A stretch of DNA of 5,729 nucleotides, taken from Candidatus Sediminicultor secundus. Its GTDB lineage: Bacteria > Atribacterota > JS1 > SB-45 > 34-128. Below are positions 1 to 4,993 of the stretch, in pieces. Within the stretch, counting starts at the first letter, position 1, and each line of letters opens with the position of its first letter. The notes under the pieces were generated by a model that was given only the letters and a program-made list of their open reading frames with translations, did not search any database and had not been told where the DNA came from. The DNA lies in the NCBI GenBank assembly GCA_002849045.2, contig NCRO01000268.1, positions 1 through 5,729 of the forward strand. Direction: 5' to 3'. The translations under genes and the position numbers were made by a program.

Positions 1-11
1 TGAATTTATTT

Positions 12-137
12 GTCGTTCGAGATACTAGATACTAGATACGAACAACGAAATTGTATCTCATGAATCGTATCTCGTACATTAGCGTATAGCGTTTAGCGTT
101 TAGCGGATAGGATATTAGTTATCCAGTTTACCAGTTA
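12..137. repeat. Degenerate 7-bp tandem repeat array (18 units, one phase)
   Basis: The stretch can be cut into 18 consecutive 7-bp units without a phase change. Clear units are tagatac at 26 and 33, tatctca at 54, tatctcg at 68, gcgtata at 82, gcgttta at 89 and 96, gcggata at 103. By hand count 67 of 119 positions match the base 7 bp downstream. The word changes along the array (GATAC type, then TATCTCG type, then GCGTTTA type) while the phase is kept. The GATAC units at 18-40 are roughly the reverse complement of the TATCTCG units at 52-75. No coding sequence is seen here. This resembles heptanucleotide STRR repeats known in cyanobacteria; homology to them is not claimed. Confidence 0.8.
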
Positions 138-148
138 TTTTAATTTGC

Positions 149-197
149 TAGTTAACTGGTTTGATATCAATTCATTAACTAACTAACCAGGTAACTA
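149..197. repeat. Inverted repeat in the first spacer
   Basis: Arms 149-161 (tagttaactggtt) and 185-197 (aaccaggtaacta) are reverse complements with 12 of 13 positions matching, around a 23-bp loop. The surrounding DNA (about 115-215) is made of short variants of ccagtt and actaac, with a period near 8 in the ccagttta/ccagttat part. It could form a cruciform or RNA hairpin upstream of the DUF1844 gene. No function can be assigned, and no clear promoter is visible in this AT-rich stretch. Confidence 0.5.
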
Positions 198-219
198 ATT
201 AACCAACTAACTATTTATA

Positions 220-240
220 TACGCAATACGATATACGAGT
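220..240. repeat. Short 7-bp array (3 units)
   Basis: Three units tacgcaa (220), tacgata (227) and tacgagt (234) lie just upstream of the Shine-Dalgarno region of the DUF1844 gene. The 11-mer caatacgatat inside it (224-234) recurs exactly at 1943-1953 in the spacer before nadD. Confidence 0.65.
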
Positions 241-274
241 AAATATTTTTATAAGGGGGAGAAGAATAGTAATT

Positions 275-673
275 ATGAAAAAGGAAGAAGAAGCAAGAGA
301 TAGTAAAACAAAAAAAGACGAAGAGATAAAAGAGAAAAAGGCGCAGAAAGAGGAAAAAGAAGGGATAAAAGAAAAAGCTAAAGAAGAAGAAAAAAAACAA
401 GAAGAAGGTTTTAAAGAACCCGATTTACCTGTTCTTTTTGTTTGGTTTATAAGTATGTTGAGTGGAAAAGCCTGGGAGTATTTGGGTCTCATTATGAATA
501 CTGAGACTAAAGAAATTAATAAAGATTTAAAAAAAGCTAAAATTGCTATAGATACCGTAGCGTTTTTATATGATCAGATTAGAGACGATTTAAACCCGGA
601 AGATTTTAAGCGGATCGAAAATTTACTGGCAAATTTAAGAATGAATTATGTGGAGAAGCTGAAAGAATCATAA
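275..673 (+). CDS. DUF1844 family protein with a Lys/Glu-rich N-terminus
   Basis: 132 residues. Residues 1-49 are almost only Lys, Glu, Asp, Ala and Gln and are probably a disordered or coiled-coil tail. Residues 50-127 match the DUF1844 pattern as I know it: a hydrophobic helix with LFVWFISMLSGKAWEYLG (54-71), then DLKKAKIAIDTVAFLYDQ (84-101), then LNPEDFKRIENLLANLRMNYV (106-126). The family consists of small bacterial proteins of unknown function, usually with a charged N-terminal stretch, so length and layout are normal. The ATG at 275 has a purine-rich ribosome site (ggggag, 256-261) at a rather long 13-nt distance; an in-frame ATT at 272 and ATA at 266 are nearer, so the exact start is slightly uncertain. 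It ends with TAA, 115 bp before the TPR gene, and may be transcribed with it. Function unknown; the family call is fairly sure. Confidence 0.85.
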   Translation: MKKEEEARDSKTKKDEEIKEKKAQKEEKEGIKEKAKEEEKKQEEGFKEPDLPVLFVWFISMLSGKAWEYLGLIMNTETKEINKDLKKAKIAIDTVAFLYDQIRDDLNPEDFKRIENLLANLRMNYVEKLKES

Positions 674-714
674 GATGATTCTGGTTGCTTACTTTTATAA
701 TTAAATAATTCTAA

Positions 715-743
715 TTAGTAGGATAGGTGTTCCGCCTGCCTAT
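715..743. repeat. REP-like hairpin repeat, copy 1
   Basis: This 29-bp element aligns without gaps to 4602-4630 with 23 of 29 identical bases; all six differences are transitions. It folds into a hairpin with a 3-nt loop (730-732): left arm 721-729, right arm 733-741, with several G-T pairs and one mismatch (723/739). It lies between the DUF1844 and TPR genes, about 45 bp before the TPR start. Short GC-richer hairpins scattered in spacers of AT-rich genomes are typical of REP elements moved by RAYT (TnpA_REP) transposases. That link is inference, since no transposase is in the window. Confidence 0.7.
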
Positions 744-788
744 AAGAAGGAATATTAACAAGAATAAAGCGGGGAGGGTGCAAGAATA

Positions 789-1769
789 ATGGAAAAAATA
801 TTTTATAAAACCAGTCTGAGTTTATTAATCCTATTTTTAATTTTAATTTTGGGCGGTTCAATAATTTATGCCCAGGATTATCAGACCTATTATAAAAACG
901 GGTATGAATATTTCCTTCAGAAAAATTATGAGATGGCCGAACAATATTATAAAAAAGCCATAGAACTGAACCCTGATTTTGAGAATGCTCATTACTGGCT
1001 GGGGAAAGTTTATAAACAGACCGGTGTTTACAACCAGGCAATAGAACAATGGAAAGAAGTTTTAAGAATTAACACTGGAAATCAATACGCCTTTCGGAAT
1101 TTAATAGGTAGTTTTAAGAGCACTTCGCGGGTTCAGTCAGATGAAGCAAATGATTATTTAGATGAGGGAATTAAAATAATTGGAAATCCGGAAGAATATC
1201 TTTTTAAAGGAGACGCTCCTTCTGTAAACAGTTTATTAAGTGCTGTCCCTTATTTTAAAAGAGTGGCCAGTATAGAACCGAATTTATTGGAGGCTTTTTA
1301 CTGGATAGGTGAAACTTATCGACTTTTAGGAGAAAAAAGCACCTGGCAGTTTAACAATTTAGCTATAGAAAATTATAAAAAAGTTATCGATATAGAAGAA
1401 ATTGCTAATCCAATCTCCTTTGGCCATCCCTCACCATATTGGCGCTCTTACGTGCAATTAGCCAAAATTTATCGTTCTTTAAGGTTGAAAGAAAGAGAAG
1501 AAAAACTGTGGCTTCAGTTGGAGAAAGTAAAATCACTCCCCTACCAACAGGCTTTAGAAAGAAAAGGGTATTTTGGTTTTGGCTATCCTTCGCGAATAGA
1601 AGTTGGATTTGAAGATGGAGATAAGATAGAGAGCTGGAGCTATCCGGAAAAGGATATCGCTTTTATGGTAATTAACGGAGAAGTAGAGGGTGAGAAAGAG
1701 AAAGAGCCCGAACAGAGCGAAATAGAAATAAAAGCTGAAGAAAGCATACCTGAGGAGAAAGATGATTAG
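789..1769 (+). CDS. Exported TPR-repeat protein with acidic C-terminal tail
   Basis: 326 residues. Residues 1-28 are a signal peptide: Lys near the N-terminus, a long Leu/Ile core (9-22), and a likely signal peptidase I site after IIYA (28|29), so the protein should act outside the cytoplasmic membrane. Two good TPR units follow (31-64, with EQYYKKAIELNP at 51-62, and 65-98), then weaker helical repeats around 151-201 and 215-248. Residues 262-298 (FGFGYPSRIEVGFEDGDKI, then ESWSYPEKDIAFMVINGEV) look like a small beta unit with a G-x-P start and W-x-Y-P strand, reminiscent of SmpA/BamE-like modules; this is a weak resemblance. Residues 299-326 are acidic and probably disordered. TPRs bind protein partners, but no partner can be named. 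A ribosome site ggggagg (771-777) lies 11 nt before the ATG. The TAG stop (1767) is also the first unit of a 7-bp repeat array. Confidence 0.85.
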   Translation: MEKIFYKTSLSLLILFLILILGGSIIYAQDYQTYYKNGYEYFLQKNYEMAEQYYKKAIELNPDFENAHYWLGKVYKQTGVYNQAIEQWKEVLRINTGNQYAFRNLIGSFKSTSRVQSDEANDYLDEGIKIIGNPEEYLFKGDAPSVNSLLSAVPYFKRVASIEPNLLEAFYWIGETYRLLGEKSTWQFNNLAIENYKKVIDIEEIANPISFGHPSPYWRSYVQLAKIYRSLRLKEREEKLWLQLEKVKSLPYQQALERKGYFGFGYPSRIEVGFEDGDKIESWSYPEKDIAFMVINGEVEGEKEKEPEQSEIEIKAEESIPEEKDD

Positions 1770-1858
1770 CATATAGCGTATAGCGTTTAGCGTAGAGTAT
1801 ATAACGAAAAACACAAAACTATATTCGTATCTCGTATCTCGTGAATCGTATCTCGTAA
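1767..1858. repeat. 7-bp tandem array starting at the TPR stop codon (13 units)
   Basis: Units are tagcata at 1767, tagcgta at 1774, tagcgtt at 1781 and tagcgta at 1788; then weaker units in the same phase; then tctcgta at 1830, tctcgtg at 1837, aatcgta at 1844 and tctcgta at 1851. By hand count 54 of 84 positions match the base 7 bp downstream. The first unit contains the TAG stop of the TPR gene. The segment cgtatagcgtttagcg (1777-1792) is repeated exactly at 83-98 and 4753-4768. The segment 1833-1857 matches 52-76 at 23 of 25 bases. Confidence 0.8.
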
Positions 1859-1963
1859 AAAAAAATGGGAATCAGAAACCTGGCTCCTGAATTCTGGATA
1901 CCCAAGCAGTTTTAAGATGAGTTTTGAATTTCACGTGATACACAATACGATATGAGAGAAAAA
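1859..1963. other. Repeat-poor part of the spacer before nadD
   Basis: No gene, RNA or clear promoter is seen. It holds a short 7-bp array (cctggct at 1879, cctgaat at 1886, tctggat at 1893). The segment 1880-1895 matches 2056-2071 at 15 of 16 bases. The 11-mer caatacgatat (1943-1953) is shared with the spacer before the DUF1844 gene. The rest looks like decayed repeat units. Confidence 0.5.
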
Positions 1964-2117
1964 GTTTTGAATTTTGAATTATGGTTTTCGGTTTTAGTTT
2001 TAACTTGCAACCTGTAACTTGTTATACATTATTTATCACTATTTTATTCTGAATACTGGCTTCTGAATTCTATTTTCTTTACTATATACTATATACTAAT
2101 GACTATATACTAAAAGA
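1964..2117. repeat. 7-bp tandem array reaching the nadD ribosome site (22 units)
   Basis: Twenty-two units in one phase. Clear ones are gttttga (1964), attttga (1971), tgcaacc (2006), tgtaact (2013), tctgaat (2048 and 2062), and tatatac (2083, 2090 and 2104). By hand count 90 of 147 positions match the base 7 bp downstream. The word drifts from TTTTGAA to TAACTTG to TCTGAAT to TATATAC while the phase stays fixed, and the array stops only at the GGAGG ribosome site of nadD (2119-2123). The TATATAC units contain TATACT, which looks like a -10 box, but no convincing -35 box at the right distance was found. Confidence 0.8.
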
Positions 2118-2118
2118 T

Positions 2119-2133
2119 GGAGGAAGAATAATT
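2119..2133 (+). promoter_or_regulatory. Shine-Dalgarno and ATT start codon of nadD
   Basis: GGAGG (2119-2123) and ATT (2131-2133) are 7 nt apart, the optimum distance. The ATG at 2170 has no strong ribosome site at a usual distance; gggag at 2146-2150 is 19 nt away. ATT is a known but very rare start codon, best known in infC, where it makes translation respond to IF3 level. Confidence 0.6.
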
Positions 2134-2742
2134 TTTAAAGAGAAAGGGAGAATTAAACATTTAGGAATAATGGGTGGAGTATTTGACCCCATACATTACG
2201 GACATTTATTTACAGCTGAAGAAGCAAGGGTTGAATTTAAATTAGATAAAATAATATTTGTACCCTGCCGTAAACCTGCCCACAAAAGAGAAAACGATAT
2301 ATCTGACCCCGAACATAGATATTTAATGACTGTCCTGGCTACCAGCAATAACCAATTTTTTGAAGTATCTAAAGTTGAACTCAATAGGCCGGGACCTTCT
2401 TATTCCATAGATACTGTTAAAGAATTTTTAAAAAAATATAATCACGGGGTTGAAATATTTTTCATCACCGGGGCAGATGCTTTTTTAGAGATAGATTCCT
2501 GGTATAAAAGTGAGGAATTAGTTAAACTCTGTCAATTTGTAGCAGTAACCCGACCGGGATATGATTTAAATAAATTAAACCAAAAATTTAAAAAAATTAT
2601 TAAAATTATGGAAATTCCTGCCTTGTCTATATCTTCTACAGATATCAGAAGAAGAGTGAGAGAGGAAAAAAGCATAAAATATTTACTCCCCCATGAAGTA
2701 GAAAAATATATCTACAAAAAAGGATTATATCGTAAAATGTAA
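2131..2742 (+). CDS. nadD: Nicotinate-nucleotide adenylyltransferase, probable ATT start
   Basis: NadD joins nicotinate mononucleotide and ATP into deamido-NAD in the cytoplasm, a late step of NAD synthesis. Counting from ATT at 2131 it has 203 residues, normal for the family. It shows LGIMGGVFDPIHYGHL (11-26) with the nucleotide-binding HxGH motif (H22-Y-G-H25), GPSYSIDT (88-95), TGAD (113-116) followed by W124, and the C-terminal SISSTDIR (166-173). The first ATG (2170) would begin inside the first beta strand, at the Phe position of the usual GIFGG motif, so it is too late. Between the in-frame TGA at 2050 and that ATG there is no ATG, GTG or TTG. ATT at 2131 sits 7 nt after GGAGG (2119-2123), in the same agaata context that precedes the TPR ATG. 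If ATT is not used, the annotated start must be 2170 or the DNA has an error or lesion. It is first of nadD-yqeK-lytR. Confidence 0.93.
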   Translation: MFKEKGRIKHLGIMGGVFDPIHYGHLFTAEEARVEFKLDKIIFVPCRKPAHKRENDISDPEHRYLMTVLATSNNQFFEVSKVELNRPGPSYSIDTVKEFLKKYNHGVEIFFITGADAFLEIDSWYKSEELVKLCQFVAVTRPGYDLNKLNQKFKKIIKIMEIPALSISSTDIRRRVREEKSIKYLLPHEVEKYIYKKGLYRKM

Positions 2743-2775
2743 CATTTAATGCCTGGCACAAGATGTTACATTTTA
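2733..2775. repeat. Perfect 13-bp inverted repeat over the nadD stop codon
   Basis: Arms 2733-2745 (taaaatgtaacat) and 2763-2775 (atgttacatttta) are perfect reverse complements around a 17-nt loop. The loop holds the small palindrome tgcctggca (2750-2758). The left arm contains the last codons and TAA stop of nadD. The 3' arm ends in TTTT, so it could slow or partly stop transcription between nadD and yqeK, or protect the nadD mRNA end. With yqeK starting 38 bp later, a complete terminator seems unlikely. The tgcctggca core also resembles the centre of REP-type palindromes. Confidence 0.65.
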
Positions 2776-2813
2776 TACCAGGAGCCTCTTAAAACAAGAG
2801 ATAGGAGATAAGA

Positions 2814-3386
2814 GTGGATATCGATTTGATAACATTAAGATTAAAAGAGATGCTGGGCGAAGAGAGATTAGAACACTCAGTTAATACTTCGAAAGTAGCT
2901 CGCAGATTAGCTATAAAATATAATTACAATGCAGATAAAGCCGAAGTTGCCGGACTATTACATGATTGTGCCAAAGATTTAGATTATAAGAGTTTGGAAA
3001 AGATGGTTTTAAAATATAACATAGAACTCGATGAAATTATTCAAAAAATTCCTAAATTGTTACACCCTTTGGTAGGGGCAGCTATTGCAAAAAAGGAATT
3101 TAACATTCAAGATCCTGTTATTTTAAAAGCAATAAAAGCACATAGTACCGGTGCAGCTCAAATGTCCCTTTTAGATAAGATAATTTATCTGAGTGATAAG
3201 ATTGAACCTTTAAGGAATATGAACGGAGTGGAAGAAGTAAGAAAAATTGCAGAAAAAGATTTAGATGGAGCAGTATTAATAGCTCTGGATAAAGGGTTGA
3301 TCTGTTTAATCAGCAAAGGTTCATTAATTCATCCAATTTCTATTGAAGCCAGGAACAATATTCTAAACAAGGTGGTTTTTGTTTAA
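2814..3386 (+). CDS. yqeK: HD-domain Ap4A hydrolase (symmetrical), YqeK family
   Basis: YqeK proteins are metal-dependent HD-fold enzymes that split diadenosine tetraphosphate (Ap4A) symmetrically into two ADP. The 190 residues match the family length. Metal ligands are visible in order: H21 (LEHSVNTS), H50-D51 in GLLHDCAKDL, H84 in LLHPLVGA, H110 in AHSTGAAQMS, and D128 in IIYLSDKIEPLR, where many relatives have A before the D. The GTG start at 2814 has a good ribosome site (aggag, 2803-2807) 6 nt upstream. The gene follows nadD, its usual neighbour; the pair links NAD formation with control of a dinucleotide made under stress. Its TAA overlaps the next ATG by one base, so the LCP gene is probably translated by re-initiation. 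Assignment is strong; activity in this organism is inferred from the family. Confidence 0.93.
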   Translation: MDIDLITLRLKEMLGEERLEHSVNTSKVARRLAIKYNYNADKAEVAGLLHDCAKDLDYKSLEKMVLKYNIELDEIIQKIPKLLHPLVGAAIAKKEFNIQDPVILKAIKAHSTGAAQMSLLDKIIYLSDKIEPLRNMNGVEEVRKIAEKDLDGAVLIALDKGLICLISKGSLIHPISIEARNNILNKVVFV

Positions 3387-4570
3387 TGCATGAAAATAAT
3401 TTAGGGGAAAGGATAAGAAGAAACAAAGGGAGAGAGCTAAAAAAGAAAAAAGAAAAAAAAGTAATCTTAATTATGTTTTCTGTCCTATTAATAGTTGTAC
3501 TAATTTTTTTATTAAAATATCTTGGAATATTTCCCTTCAGTTCTGACATAATGTCTTACAATCGAGTAAATATCTTAATTGTGGGCTGTGATGAGATTGA
3601 AAACCACGGACGTGCGGATACTATTGTTTTTTTAAGTATTTCCCCTAAAACTAAAGATGTCCTTATCCTGTCCATTCCCAGAGATACCAGGGTGGAAATT
3701 CCAGGAAGAGGAATGGACAAAATAAATCATGCCTATGCCTTTGGAAGAGAAAAATTAATATCTAAAACTGTTAGTTCCTTTTTAGATGTACCGATTCATT
3801 TTTATGCAGTGGTAGATTTTAACGGATTTGTTAATATTATTGATGAGTTAGGCGGAGTGGAGATTGATGTAGAAAAAGAGATGCATTATGTGGACAAAGC
3901 AGGAGGAGTAGAAATAAATCTTTACCCGGGGAAGCAAATATTAGATGGAAAAAAATCTTTGCAATACATAAGATTCAGGCACGATAAATTGGGAGATTTA
4001 GGCCGAATAAAAAGGCAACAAAAATTAGCCTTAGCGGTAATAAAAAAAATGATGAAATTTGATTCTATAACTAAGATTCCGCAGATATCTGAAGGGATGA
4101 AAGGATATATAGAGACTAATATAAAAACACAAGATGCTATTGCTTTAGCTAATTTGTTCAGAGGTGTAAATCAAGAGAAGTTTGGGGTTGAAACCGTTCA
4201 GGGCAAGCCAGTTTACATTGAGGGAGTTAGCTATTTAGAACCTAATATGGAAGAAGTTCAGCAAAGAGTAAAGTCACTGATCTATGGTAAAAATAGTGGA
4301 GTAAAAGTAGAAGTTTTAAATGGAAATGCTATGTCGGGTATTGCCCGTAAAATAGCTAAAGATCTAGAATTGCAGGGATTTGAAATTGTAAATATTGGAA
4401 ATGCAGACAATTTTGATTATGAACAAACTAAAATTATAGTTTATTCAAAAGAGGTAAATTTAGATAATGAATTTAAAAAACTATTTAACGATTTTGAGAT
4501 TGTTAAAGAATATCGAACCCAGAATGATTTAGATTTAGTTATAATATTAGGGAAGGATATGATAAATTAG
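3386..4570 (+). CDS. LytR-CpsA-Psr (LCP) family glycopolymer transferase with LytR_C domain
   Basis: LCP proteins move lipid-linked polymers onto peptidoglycan (teichoic acid, capsule or similar) outside the membrane. The 394 residues give a cytoplasmic Lys/Arg-rich tail (1-25), one membrane helix (about 26-48), then an extracellular LCP domain (about 60-225). Key motifs: GRADTI (75-80, with R76 and D78), IPRDT (97-101), KINHAYAFG (112-120) and YIRFRHDKLGDLGRIKRQQ (194-212), holding the Arg and Asp residues that bind the pyrophosphate and metal in the family. Residues 305-390 form a LytR_C domain starting GVKVEVLNGNAMSGIA, with VIILGKD at the end. The start ATG overlaps the yqeK stop (TAATG); aaggtgg (3369-3375) is its ribosome site. 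Its TAG stop is the first unit of a 7-bp repeat array. The family call is secure; the polymer it handles is unknown. Confidence 0.92.
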   Translation: MHENNLGERIRRNKGRELKKKKEKKVILIMFSVLLIVVLIFLLKYLGIFPFSSDIMSYNRVNILIVGCDEIENHGRADTIVFLSISPKTKDVLILSIPRDTRVEIPGRGMDKINHAYAFGREKLISKTVSSFLDVPIHFYAVVDFNGFVNIIDELGGVEIDVEKEMHYVDKAGGVEINLYPGKQILDGKKSLQYIRFRHDKLGDLGRIKRQQKLALAVIKKMMKFDSITKIPQISEGMKGYIETNIKTQDAIALANLFRGVNQEKFGVETVQGKPVYIEGVSYLEPNMEEVQQRVKSLIYGKNSGVKVEVLNGNAMSGIARKIAKDLELQGFEIVNIGNADNFDYEQTKIIVYSKEVNLDNEFKKLFNDFEIVKEYRTQNDLDLVIILGKDMIN

Positions 4571-4609
4571 TATTTAGTCGTTAGTGAATAGTGAATAGTC
4601 GTTAGTAGG
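4568..4609. repeat. TAG-heptad array starting at the LCP-gene stop codon (6 units)
   Basis: Six 7-bp units each begin with TAG: tagtatt (4568), tagtcgt (4575), tagtgaa (4582 and 4589), tagtcgt (4596), tagtagg (4603). The first TAG is the stop codon of the LCP gene. Because 7 is not a multiple of 3, the array puts stop codons in all three frames within 21 bp. The last unit runs into the REP-like hairpin at 4602-4630. Confidence 0.8.
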
Positions 4610-4650
4610 ACAAGCGTCTCGCCTGTCTATCAGTCGATTAACGACTAAAT
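4572..4650. repeat. 12-bp inverted repeat around hairpin copy 2
   Basis: Atttagtcgtta (4572-4583) and taacgactaaat (4639-4650) are perfect reverse complements that flank the REP-like hairpin at 4602-4630. The segment right after the LCP gene can thus fold into a long branched stem. The 4572-4583 arm also belongs to the larger 33-bp inverted repeat, so two alternative folds compete for it. Confidence 0.65.
4602..4630. repeat. REP-like hairpin repeat, copy 2
   Basis: Same orientation and length as the copy at 715-743 (23 of 29 identical, only transitions). The stem pairs 4608-4616 with 4620-4628 around the loop tct (4617-4619), with one mismatch (4613/4623) and one G-T pair. Its core cgtctcgcctgtc is much richer in G and C than its surroundings. 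It lies 32 bp after the LCP stop codon. There is no U-run after it, so it is not a standard terminator. Confidence 0.7.
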
Positions 4651-4683
4651 GAATATATCGTTTTCTAGTGTACAATATTAGAT

Positions 4684-4719
4684 AAAAAAGTAATACTAAA
4701 ACTGTATTTTATTTTTTTT
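4684..4719 (+). terminator. Possible AT-rich terminator after the LCP gene
   Basis: A run of six A (4684-4689) and aatac (4692-4696) face gtatt (4704-4708) and a run of eight T (4712-4719). The stem is only five A-T-rich pairs plus an A/T zipper, so it is weak; the long T-run is the main support. The A-run on the other side would make it act in both directions. Confidence 0.25.
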
Positions 4720-4727
4720 AACCGTAT

Positions 4728-4888
4728 CGAGCATAGTCATTACGTACATTACCGTATAGCGTTTAGCGGGTAGGATAATCAGTATATAGTTATAAGTAAA
4801 AATATAGTGATAAGTGATGAATAATAATAGGTAATAAATAATAAGCTTAGGTTATAAGTTGCTAGTTACGAGTTTCGAGTTTTTTATT
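4728..4888. repeat. 7-bp tandem array before rsfS (23 units, one phase)
   Basis: The stretch divides into 23 consecutive 7-bp units. Clear ones are atagcgt (4756), ttagcgg (4763), atatagt (4784), tataagt (4791), tagtgat (4805), aagtgat (4812), aataaat (4833), ataagtt (4854), gctagtt (4861), acgagtt (4868) and tcgagtt (4875). By hand count 70 of 140 positions in 4742-4888 match the base 7 bp downstream. The segment 4743-4776 matches 73-113 except for one extra 7-bp unit there and two substitutions. No gene is seen. Confidence 0.75.
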
Positions 4889-4965
4889 TCGTCATGTGAA
4901 TACCGATTTATCAGAACGCGGCTATCTTATTTAAAAACTATAAACCAATAACTTGTATTAAAACT

Positions 4966-4993
4966 AACAACTATTCACTATTCACTAACGACT
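4966..4993. repeat. 7-bp array just upstream of rsfS (4 units)
   Basis: Units aacaact (4966), attcact (4973 and 4980) and aacgact (4987) are the reverse complements of the TAGTGAA and TAGTCGT units after the LCP gene and form the right arm of the 33-bp inverted repeat. The array ends about 10 bp before the rsfS ribosome site (5003-5009). The part 4889-4965 before it shows only weak traces of the same period (aaaaact at 4933, aataact at 4947). Confidence 0.7.

Noticed and set aside
12..137. CRISPR array
   Set aside because: The repeat unit is 7 bp with no unique spacers between units; neither repeat length nor layout fits CRISPR.
215..492. Minus-strand ORFs rich in Phe and Ser opposite the DUF1844 gene
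   Set aside because: They are the antisense of Lys/Glu-rich codons (AAA, GAA, AAG), have no ribosome site and no recognisable domain.
664..682. Terminator after the DUF1844 gene
   Set aside because: Agaatca/tgattct forms only a 7-bp AT-rich stem around the stop codon and no T-run follows directly.
715..1049. Minus-strand ORFs opposite the TPR gene start
   Set aside because: The + strand frame has a signal peptide, TPR motifs and a ribosome site; the antisense frames show no family features.
2081..2112. Promoter with repeated TATACT -10 boxes before nadD
   Set aside because: The TATACT matches come from the TATATAC heptads, and no -35 box at about 17 bp was found; AT-rich repeats give such matches by chance.
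2786..2800. Small hairpin ctctt/aagag just before the yqeK ribosome site
   Set aside because: A five-pair stem with a 5-nt loop is expected by chance in this AT-rich DNA; it is too weak to call a regulatory element.
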